A DNA stretch of 9,869 nucleotides from an uncultured Sutterella sp. (lineage in GTDB: Bacteria; Pseudomonadota; Gammaproteobacteria; Burkholderiales; Burkholderiaceae_F). Of this stretch, positions 1 through 5,004 are shown in pieces. A model generated the notes under the pieces. That model was not told the origin of the DNA. It saw only the letters and a list, made by a program, of their open reading frames with translations, and did no database searches. The translations under genes and the position numbers were made by a program. Positions within the stretch are counted from its first letter, which is position 1. Each line of letters begins with the position of its first letter. Location: assembly GCA_905198475.1 (NCBI GenBank), contig CAJKCQ010000075.1, positions 1 through 9,869 of the forward strand, in the 5' to 3' direction.

Positions 1-169
1 GCGCAAGCGGTTTCAGGAAGCTTTACTTCTGGGCAGATAATATTTGGCAGTTCCCTTAAAAAAATCCTATGTAAACAGAGAAATGAGTTCAACTCAAAGC
101 TGTAGTGGTACTTTCCCGAGTTCTTAGGATAATACATTACTCAACGACGGAAAATGATCCTCACCGATA
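1..169. other. AT-rich flank left of the IS, no convincing gene
   Basis: This stretch is clearly poorer in GC than the chromosome to the right, and its reading frames close quickly on the plus strand. On the minus strand one frame opens with ATG at 137 and runs off the left edge for about 45 codons; I do not recognise the peptide and see no clear ribosome binding site, so I do not call it a gene. A 13-bp odd-centred palindrome (TGAGTT-C-AACTCA, 84-96) is present and may be chance. The composition suggests further mobile or horizontally acquired DNA, but this is inference. Confidence 0.4.
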
Positions 170-171
170 TA

Positions 172-203
172 TTAACAAAACCATTAAATAGTTGACAATA
201 AAG
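172..203 (+). repeat. Left terminal inverted repeat of IS630-family element
   Basis: It pairs with the right repeat as the reverse complement. The strongest blocks are TTAACA (172-177), TTAA (184-187) and TAGTTGACA (189-197). The promoter -35 hexamer TTGACA lies inside it, so a transposase bound here could block its own transcription (inference). Confidence 0.75.
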
Positions 204-220
204 TAAAATTCCTCTATAAT
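192..220 (+). promoter_or_regulatory. Consensus sigma70 promoter of the transposase
   Basis: A perfect -35 TTGACA (192-197) and a perfect -10 TATAAT (215-220) are separated by the optimal 17 bp. A start point 6-7 bases after the -10 falls on or next to the A of the transposase ATG at 227, which predicts a leaderless transcript. Consistent with that, no Shine-Dalgarno sequence fits between the -10 box and the start codon. Confidence 0.8.
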
Positions 221-226
221 TAGGGA

Positions 227-1309
227 ATGCCGAACATCACCGCACCCCAAACCTTAGATGGCCGGAAGGCCTCCCCGGAAGCTCAGCTGGAGCTTCGACG
301 CCGCTGCATCATCTACTTCCGCCAAGGGGTGAAGCGTGCGGAAATTGCCCGCCGTCTGGGTCTGAGCCGACAGTGGGTCACGAAGATCATTCAGGTCTTT
401 CAGAAAGAAGGAGAGGAGACCGCTGTTCAGGGCAAGAAACGAGGCATCTCTACAAAAGCCGCTGCAGCGCGCCGCTTGCTGACGGCGGCTCAAGAGCGGC
501 AGCTTTATGGTTGGATCGTGGACAAAAATCCTCGTCAACTCAAGTTCGCATTCGCCTTATGGACTGCCAAGGCAGTTATGGATCTCGTTTTCAAGAAGTT
601 CGGAATTTCGCTTTCCCTGACGACCGTTCGCCGCTATCTGACCGAATGGGGAATGACGCCGCAGCGTCCAAAGAAAAAGGCGATCCAACAGAATGACAAG
701 GCCGTCAAGCGTTGGCTTGACGAAGACTATCCCGCCATTGCCGCACGCGCCAAAAAGGAAGGCGCAACGATCTTTTGGCAGGACGAAACCGCCGTGCAGC
801 AGGATACGAACTGGGTTCGCGGTTACGCACCCCGCGGTCAGACCCCCACGATTGAACACGACAGAACATCTTGCTATGGCGCTCCAGTTATGATTTCTGC
901 CGTCAATAATCAAGGATTGTCTTACTTTATTTTTCAGCGAACCGCCGTTCGCCGTTATTCATTCATTCGCTTTCTCTGGCGACTTATCCAGGAGAACAAG
1001 CCCTCTGGGCGTAAGCTCTTCGTGATCTGCGACAACGTGCGAGTCCACCATGCCAAGCTTGTGACGGCTTGGTGCGAGAAGCACAAGGATCAGATCGAGC
1101 TCTTTTTCCTTCCGTCGTACTCTCCAGAGCTGAACCCGGATGAATTCATCAATCGTGCGCTGAAAACGGAACTACGCCTTCGCCGTACTATGAATCACGA
1201 ACAAACGTTGAAGGCGGCGAAGTCCATCATCAAGGCCTTCCAGCGGTCCAGACGACGCATCAAGGCCTGTTTTGAGGTCCGCACGACGCGCTATGCTCAG
1301 GCGGCGTAA
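227..1309 (+). CDS. IS630-family transposase
   Basis: A 360-residue DDE transposase that would cut and paste the surrounding IS. Residues ~20-60 form a helix-turn-helix (RAEIARRLGLSRQWVTKII), followed by a second DNA-binding region to ~145. The catalytic core shows the three acids in family-typical settings: D186 in WQDET, D269 in VICDNVRVHH, and E306 in YSPELNPDEF. The D269-E306 gap fits the IS630 pattern. The frame is uninterrupted, with no programmed frameshift, and length matches the family, so the element may be active. ATG 227 is chosen because it lies directly after the promoter. The ORF lies between the two inverted repeats and ends 17 bases before the right one. Confidence 0.93.
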   Translation: MPNITAPQTLDGRKASPEAQLELRRRCIIYFRQGVKRAEIARRLGLSRQWVTKIIQVFQKEGEETAVQGKKRGISTKAAAARRLLTAAQERQLYGWIVDKNPRQLKFAFALWTAKAVMDLVFKKFGISLSLTTVRRYLTEWGMTPQRPKKKAIQQNDKAVKRWLDEDYPAIAARAKKEGATIFWQDETAVQQDTNWVRGYAPRGQTPTIEHDRTSCYGAPVMISAVNNQGLSYFIFQRTAVRRYSFIRFLWRLIQENKPSGRKLFVICDNVRVHHAKLVTAWCEKHKDQIELFFLPSYSPELNPDEFINRALKTELRLRRTMNHEQTLKAAKSIIKAFQRSRRRIKACFEVRTTRYAQAA

Positions 1310-1326
1310 CAGATCAACGGCATACC

Positions 1327-1358
1327 CCTAAATGTCAACTAATTAACCGCGCTGTTAA
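1327..1358 (-). repeat. Right terminal inverted repeat of IS630-family element
   Basis: Reverse complement of the left repeat with the same internal spacing: TGTCAACTA at 1333-1341, TTAA at 1343-1346, TGTTAA at 1353-1358. Its embedded TTGACA points inward on the minus strand, so it does not supply an outward promoter for the neighbouring gene. Confidence 0.75.
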
Positions 1359-1369
1359 TATGTTTCATC

Positions 1370-2095
1370 TTGAGAATTCGTGCCGCATTCCTCCCCCACC
1401 TGAAGGAAGGGGACTCCTGCGGCAATCCTGTTGAGACCGACGTGATGCTCACGAAGGACGGGGTGCCCGTGATGATGCACGACGAGAAGTTCGGCCGCGT
1501 GATCCGCGGCGACGCCCGCAGCGTCCCCGAAGTCACGGCCGAAGAGCTCCTCGAAATGGACGCGGGCGGATGGCTCTCCCCCTTCTGGTACGGCGTCTCG
1601 GCGCCGCTCCTCACGACGGCGCTGCGCTGGTGCCGCCGCAACCGCGTCTGGATGAACCTCGAGATCAAGCCCGCGCGCGGACACGCCTCAGAGACGGGCC
1701 GCATCGTCGCGGAGACGGTCGCGCGCGGATACGAAGACGTCGTGCGCGCCGGAGGCGACGCCCCCGAAGGGATCGTCCCTGAAGCGCCGCTTCTCTCCTC
1801 CTATTCGCGGGAGGCCCTCGCCGCCGCGCGCCTCGCCGCACCCGACCTCCCCCGCGCGCTCCTCGTCGACGACGTCCCCGCCGACTGGCGGGAGGCCTGC
1901 GCCGAATTGGGCTGCGTCTCGCTCAACATCGACTACCGGACGGCGACGCCGGAATTCGTCTCGGCCGTGCACGCCGCGGGCCTCTGGGTCTTCGCCTACA
2001 CGCCCAACGACCCCGACGAAGTCGCGGCGCTCTTGCGCATGGGCGTGGACGCCCTCTGCACGGACCGCATCGACCGCATCGCACCGGTCTTCTGA
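1370..2095 (+). pseudogene. ugpQ: 5'-truncated glycerophosphodiester phosphodiesterase
   Basis: The family hydrolyses glycerophosphodiesters to glycerol-3-phosphate and an alcohol in the cytoplasm. From about 1430 the frame matches UgpQ to its end: VETDV (metal-binding Glu and Asp), GVPVMMHDE (HD motif), NLEIKP, then LLSSYSREAL, WVFAYTPND and ALCTDRIDRI at the C-terminus. The defining N-terminal segment, with the catalytic HRG and the APENT motif (about 35 residues in E. coli UgpQ), is absent. Upstream codons read into the mobile-element junction and no strong ribosome binding site precedes the TTG at 1370; ATG 1445 is the first Met. Without the HRG histidine the product should be inactive. 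An intrinsic terminator follows, so the 3' end is native. Confidence 0.75.
1371..1429 (-). mobile_element. Remnant of an IS200/IS605-type (tnpB) right end
   Basis: On the minus strand this reads as a hairpin, TCCCCTTCC - TTCA - GGTGGGGGA (1392-1413, two mismatched pairs), then AGGAATGCGG and GAATTCTCAAG. Many IS200/IS605 elements that carry only tnpB end this way: a GC-rich hairpin with a TTCA-like loop, then GGGGAGGA and a short tail. The minus-strand peptide over it (GVPFLQVGEE) also resembles TnpB C-terminal tails. The body of such an element should lie at higher coordinates, but phosphodiesterase sequence is there instead, so only about 60 bp survive. The identification rests on remembered family features and is not confirmed by alignment. 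Confidence 0.5.
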
Positions 2096-2125
2096 CCGGT
2101 CCGCAAACCACTGCCGATCCCTTCG

Positions 2126-2169
2126 AAAAGGACGCCCGGAACTTCGTGAAGCACCGGACGCCCTTTTTT
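2126..2169 (+). terminator. Intrinsic terminator of the phosphodiesterase gene
   Basis: Arms AAAAGGACGCCCGG (2126-2139) and CCGGACGCCCTTTT (2154-2167) pair at 12 of 14 positions, with a small CTTC-GT-GAAG hairpin in the loop. A run of six T (2164-2169) follows. Confidence 0.8.
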
Positions 2170-2171
2170 CA

Positions 2172-2185
2172 CGTTTTGCAAAACG
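2172..2185. promoter_or_regulatory. 14-bp perfect palindrome, possible operator
   Basis: CGTTTTGCAAAACG is self-complementary over all 14 bases. It lies just past the terminator and about 90 bp upstream of the likely dsbL -10 box. No T-run follows it, so it is more likely a protein site than a terminator. The binding protein is unknown. Confidence 0.4.
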
Positions 2186-2252
2186 CTTTTCCCAATCCTC
2201 GGCGGCGCGCAGGGAAATACACCAATTTCTAGGCATATCATCAAGTTAAGTC

Positions 2253-2282
2253 TTCCCACTTGGGCCCAAGCGCACCTATACT
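2253..2282 (+). promoter_or_regulatory. Candidate dsbL-dsbI promoter with spacer palindrome
   Basis: The -10 candidate TATACT (2277-2282) is good; the -35 candidate TTCCCA (2253-2258, 18-bp spacer) is poor, which suggests an activated or regulated promoter. The spacer is largely filled by a perfect 12-bp palindrome, CTTGGGCCCAAG (2259-2270), ideally placed for a repressor or activator. The predicted start near 2289 gives a leader of about 100 nt with a small hairpin (CACCC/GGGTG, 2335-2349). Confidence 0.45.
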
Positions 2283-2391
2283 TTTGGGTGATTCATAAAA
2301 ATCCGCAGATCCCGAACGGTTCCGCGGTCGGAGACACCCCGAGAGGGTGGCCCCGGACCAGATAGTTTTCTTTCGTCCAAAGGAAAAAGAC

Positions 2392-3060
2392 ATGCTTCGC
2401 CGTACTCTCCTCGCCTCCGCCGTCGTTCTCGCCGGCGCCTGCGCCGCCCCCGCCGCCTTCGCCTTCACGGAAGGCAAGGACGCGGACTACATCACGCTCG
2501 ACAAACCCCTGCCCGGCGGCGAAGGCAAGATCGTGAAGATCTGGTCCTACGACTGCCCGTTCTGCTTCAAGTTCGACGCGGGCGTCGATCCGAAGGCCGT
2601 TCCGGCCGCCGAGAAGGCGACGGGCCTGAAGTTCGACATGTTCCACATCGAGACGAAGGGCAAGTACGGGCGCGCGGGTTCCGAACTCTTCGCCTGGTGC
2701 ATGCTGCGCGACAAGGCCGCGGGCATCACCGACTGGGAGAACCCGGATTCGCTCTTCAAGAAGGCGAAGGACGCGGTCTACAAGGCCTACCACCGTCAGG
2801 GCCAGCGCTGGCCCGAGGGCGAGGCTGCGTTCCTGAAGACCGGCCTCGATGCGATCGGCGCCAAGCCCGAGGAGTTCATGGCCGCCCGCAAGACGCCCGA
2901 AGTCCAGGCGCTCGCCGACAGCTGGAAGCCCTCCTACGACGTCGCCAAGATCCAGGGCATCCCGGCCTACGTCGTCAACGGCAAGTACCTCGTGATGACG
3001 AAGTCGATCCGCTCGCTCCAGGGCTTCGTGGATCTGCTCACCGAGCTCTCGAAGAAGTAA
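2392..3060 (+). CDS. dsbL: Periplasmic thiol:disulfide oxidase DsbL
   Basis: A 222-residue DsbA-like oxidase that would introduce disulfides into exported proteins. Residues 1-24 are a signal peptide (LRR, hydrophobic stretch, cleavage after AFA). The thioredoxin active site is C55-P-F-C58 in SYDCPFCF, and the cis-proline loop is GIPAYVVNG (P191). One further cysteine, C103, lies in the helical part. The CPFC dipeptide, as I recall the DsbL branch, and the following DsbB-like gene favour DsbL over classical DsbA (CPHC). ATG 2392 is chosen over upstream GTG 2347 because AGGA (2381-2384) sits 7 bases before it and the signal peptide then begins properly. An arylsulfate sulfotransferase gene, the usual partner in enterobacteria, is not adjacent. 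Confidence 0.85.
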   Translation: MLRRTLLASAVVLAGACAAPAAFAFTEGKDADYITLDKPLPGGEGKIVKIWSYDCPFCFKFDAGVDPKAVPAAEKATGLKFDMFHIETKGKYGRAGSELFAWCMLRDKAAGITDWENPDSLFKKAKDAVYKAYHRQGQRWPEGEAAFLKTGLDAIGAKPEEFMAARKTPEVQALADSWKPSYDVAKIQGIPAYVVNGKYLVMTKSIRSLQGFVDLLTELSKK

Positions 3061-3062
3061 CC

Positions 3063-3075
3063 GACGGGAGCCGTC
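3063..3075 (+). promoter_or_regulatory. Hairpin containing the dsbI ribosome binding site
   Basis: In the 18-base gap between dsbL and dsbI, GACGG (3063-3067) and CCGTC (3071-3075) can form a 5-bp stem around GAG. The dsbI Shine-Dalgarno GGGAG (3066-3070), 8 bases from the ATG, lies half in the stem. It would be opened by ribosomes finishing dsbL, consistent with coupled translation (inference). Confidence 0.45.
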
Positions 3076-3078
3076 AGA

Positions 3079-3738
3079 ATGGACTTCCTCATCAAAGCCC
3101 TCGACGGCGCGGGCGCCTTCTCGCGCACGCGCTGGCCGTGGCTCCTGATCGCCGTGCTCTCCGCGGGCCTCGTGCTCATCGCTCACAACGTCTTCCAGAT
3201 CTGGCTCTACATGAAGCCCTGCGAGCAGTGCGTGTACATCCGGTTCGCGTTCCTGTGCATGACGTTCGGGTGCCTCTTCACGCTCGCCGCGCCCCGCGCC
3301 CTGATCTGCCGCCTGATCGCCTACGTGACGGGCGTCTACGGGTGCATCTACGGCATCATGTGCTCGGTGAAGCTCTCGGCCATCCACCACGCGATCCACT
3401 CCGATGACCTCGACGCGCTCTTCGGCATGCAGGGGTGCTCGCTCATCCCGCACTACCCCTTCGGCCTTCCGCTTGAGAAGTGGGCGCCGGACTGGTTCCT
3501 GCCGACTGGCGACTGCGGGTACGACAACTCCGACGTCCCGATGGGCACGGTGCTTTCGCCCCTGCAGGAATCCATCATCCAGATGTATTCCGACGCGGGC
3601 GGCTGGTACCTCATCCCCTCGATCAAGTTCATGTCGATGGCCCAGTGCTGCCTGCTCGGCTTCATCGTGGCCCTCGCGATCTACGCGTTCCTCTTCGCGG
3701 GCGACATGAAGCTCCTCGCGTGCGGCCGCAAGTCGTGA
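3079..3738 (+). CDS. dsbI: DsbB-family quinone-linked oxidoreductase DsbI
   Basis: A 219-residue inner-membrane protein that re-oxidises DsbL and passes electrons to quinone. It has the DsbB layout: hydrophobic segments near 19-43, 54-71, 75-95 and 187-208; a first periplasmic pair C48-E-Q-C51 in KPCEQCVYIR; and a second pair C120 and C146 in a long loop after the third membrane segment. The 26-residue spacing of the second pair equals that of E. coli DsbB (C104/C130). The loop is extended past C146 (to about residue 180), as expected for DsbI rather than DsbB. It follows dsbL by 18 bases and is the last gene of the unit. Additional cysteines occur within membrane segments (60, 65, 77, 89, 95). 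Confidence 0.87.
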   Translation: MDFLIKALDGAGAFSRTRWPWLLIAVLSAGLVLIAHNVFQIWLYMKPCEQCVYIRFAFLCMTFGCLFTLAAPRALICRLIAYVTGVYGCIYGIMCSVKLSAIHHAIHSDDLDALFGMQGCSLIPHYPFGLPLEKWAPDWFLPTGDCGYDNSDVPMGTVLSPLQESIIQMYSDAGGWYLIPSIKFMSMAQCCLLGFIVALAIYAFLFAGDMKLLACGRKS

Positions 3739-3775
3739 TCCCGGCCCTCTGAAAGAAGCCCTTCCGGGCACTTCG

Positions 3776-3815
3776 AAACGCACGCCCCCTTCCTCGGGGG
3801 GACGTGCGTTTTTTT
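3776..3815 (+). terminator. Intrinsic terminator of dsbL-dsbI
   Basis: AAACGCACG-CCCCC pairs with GGGGG-ACGTGCGTTT, leaving a one-base bulge and a short TTCCTC-type loop, and is followed by seven T (3809-3815). Confidence 0.88.
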
Positions 3816-3846
3816 CATTTCTCGGAAGGGACGACGGGCAAGGAAG

Positions 3847-3891
3847 AAGCCCGCGGCGGCCGGATGATTCCGGCCCGCTCCGCGGGCTTTT
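3847..3891. terminator. Two-part hairpin between convergent dsbI and fnr
   Basis: An outer stem AAGCCCGCGG (3847-3856) with CCGCGGGCTT (3880-3889) encloses an inner stem GGCCGG (3858-3863) with CCGGCC (3870-3875). On the plus strand TTTT follows; on the minus strand, after fnr ends at 3920, the tail is the weaker TTCTTCCTT. It probably terminates fnr and backs up the dsbI terminator. Confidence 0.65.
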
Positions 3892-3919
3892 CTGTGGTGA
3901 ACGCAGGGCCGCAGGTGCC

Positions 3920-4654
3920 TCAGTCCTTCTCGTCGGTGAACGAGACGCCCGAGACGATCGCGCGCAGCCCTTCTGCGTCGAAGATGCGCACGTGCTTCTG
4001 GTTCACCTCAATGAGGCCGTCGTGCGAGAAGCGCGAGAGCACGCGGCTCACCGTCTCGAGCTTGAGGCCGAGGTAGGAGCCGATTTCGGCGCGCGTCATG
4101 CGCAGAACGAATTCGCTGCGCGAATACCCGCGCTGCTCGAAGCGCTGCGAGAGCGCAAGAAGGAACGCGGCGAGACGCTCTTCGGCGTGCATGGACCCGA
4201 GGAGCAGCATCACGCCGTGCTGACGGACGATCTCGCGCGAGAGCATCTTCATCACGTGCGCGCCCATCGAGCGCATGGAGGTCGCGGCCTCCTCGAGCTT
4301 GGCGTAGGGGATCGTGCAGACTTCGGTGTCCTCGAGCGCGATCACGTCGCTCGAATGCACGCCGCTCGCGATGCCGTCGAAGCCGATCATCTCGCCCGCC
4401 ATGAAGAAGTTCGTCACCTGCTCGCGGCCGTCGCTGCTCATCACGGTGCTCTTGAGGAACCCCAGGCGCACCGTGTAGAGGTTCTCAAAGCGGTCGCCCG
4501 CACGGAAGAGGGCGTCCCCGCGCTTGATGCGCCGGCGCGTGGAGACGAGGTCCTCGAGGCGCTCGATCTCCTTGAGCGTGAGCCCCGTGGGCAGGCAGGC
4601 CTCGCGCAGATTGCAGTTCGAACACGCCACGCGCAGCGTCGACAGATTGATCAC
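3920..4654 (-). CDS. fnr: FNR-type oxygen-sensing transcription regulator
   Basis: A 244-residue Crp/Fnr regulator that would bind a [4Fe-4S] cluster without oxygen and control anaerobic genes. Cluster ligands C11, C14 and C20 (CSNCNLREAC) and C113 (EVCTIPY) match E. coli C20, C23, C29 and C122. The helix-turn-helix RAEIGSYLGLKLETVSRVL carries E200, S203 and R204, equivalent to E209, S212 and R213, which read TTGAT half-sites. Residue Q145 stands where E. coli has D154. I choose GTG 4654: GGAGG precedes it by 7 bases and the protein then starts just before the first cysteines, whereas the frame open to 4927 adds a low-complexity tract. It is divergent from hemN, a usual FNR target. Confidence 0.9.
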   Translation of the reverse strand: MINLSTLRVACSNCNLREACLPTGLTLKEIERLEDLVSTRRRIKRGDALFRAGDRFENLYTVRLGFLKSTVMSSDGREQVTNFFMAGEMIGFDGIASGVHSSDVIALEDTEVCTIPYAKLEEAATSMRSMGAHVMKMLSREIVRQHGVMLLLGSMHAEERLAAFLLALSQRFEQRGYSRSEFVLRMTRAEIGSYLGLKLETVSRVLSRFSHDGLIEVNQKHVRIFDAEGLRAIVSGVSFTDEKD

Positions 4655-4918
4655 TTCCTCTCCTCCCTCTCTTTGTGCTCCGCGCCGGCCGCCTGATCGG
4701 GCGGACCGGCGGGCGACGCAGGCGCCGGCCTGCTGCGGACCCGGCGAGCTGCGCTCCGCCTCCGGGAGACCCCGCGGCGGCCCGCCGGCCGAGGTCTCAA
4801 ATCCGCTAATTTTGGAATAATCTCGCGGGCCTAATATCCTTGCGGATGATCCGGCGCCAGCGTCGAACAAGACCTCCCGTTCGACCGAAGATCCCGGAAG
4901 TCCAGGAGCTCCTCCGCG

Positions 4919-4932
4919 TTGATTCATGTCAA
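4919..4932 (+). promoter_or_regulatory. FNR box upstream of hemN
   Basis: TTGAT-TCAT-GTCAA matches the FNR consensus TTGAT-N4-ATCAA at 9 of 10 specified bases. Its centre (4925.5) is 41.5-42.5 bp upstream of the start point predicted from the -10 box, the class II activator position. The gene for an FNR-type protein lies next door. Confidence 0.8.
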
Positions 4933-4955
4933 CAAAGATGGTCTTGCCTCCCGAA

Positions 4956-4961
4956 TATTAT
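4956..4961 (+). promoter_or_regulatory. hemN -10 box
   Basis: TATTAT is the best -10 candidate downstream of the FNR box, implying transcription from about 4967-4968 and a 37-nt leader. No good -35 hexamer is present apart from the FNR site, as expected for an activator-dependent promoter. Confidence 0.6.
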
Positions 4962-5004
4962 CAGGAAGCTTAACCTAAGTCATAACAAGAGGCACACCCC
5001 AACC

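Larger units (their letters stand above)
170..1360 (+). mobile_element. IS630-family insertion sequence, apparently complete
   Basis: A single transposase ORF is enclosed by imperfect inverted repeats at 172-203 and 1327-1358. They match at 23 of 32 positions, including ATATTAACA at the outer end and TTAA-TAGTTGACA in the core. A TA dinucleotide lies just outside each repeat (170-171 and 1359-1360), as expected for IS630/Tc1-mariner elements, which duplicate TA. The implied element is about 1187 bp, normal for the family. TA also occurs at 185-186/1344-1345 and 189-190/1340-1341, so the exact ends are not proven; I favour the outermost pair because the repeat continues that far. The lower GC content marks it as foreign to the flanking chromosome. 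Confidence 0.75.
4655..5004. other. 350-bp fnr-hemN divergent regulatory region
   Basis: The fnr-proximal half (about 4655-4795) is very GC-rich and would form a structured fnr leader. Its clearest element is an 11-bp stem with one bulge, 4683-4693 with 4700-4711, about 30 nt before the fnr start. The middle (4796-4840) is AT-richer and probably holds the fnr promoter, but I cannot assign its boxes confidently. The hemN-proximal part contains the FNR box and hemN promoter. Reading frames through the region extend fnr and hemN backwards but look like GC-rich noise. Confidence 0.55.

Noticed and set aside
1..137. Minus-strand partial ORF starting at ATG 137 and leaving the window
   Set aside because: About 45 codons, no recognisable motif and no clear ribosome binding site; too little to call a gene.
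185..1345. Inner TA pairs (185-186/1344-1345 or 189-190/1340-1341) as the IS ends
   Set aside because: The inverted-repeat match continues outward to 169/1361 with constant spacing, so the outermost TA pair fits better, although the inner ones cannot be strictly excluded.
2293..3783. 496-codon minus-strand frame across dsbL-dsbI
   Set aside because: Antisense shadow; rich in Arg/Glu/Val/His with no recognisable domain, and it crosses two real genes and a terminator.
4655..4927. 91-codon N-terminal extension of fnr
   Set aside because: Low-complexity Gly/Arg/Pro-rich residues absent from FNR proteins; a strong GGAGG sits before GTG 4654, which gives a normal-length protein.
4840..5004. 55-codon N-terminal extension of hemN
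   Set aside because: This stretch contains the FNR box and -10 element; HemN homology begins after ATG 5005.
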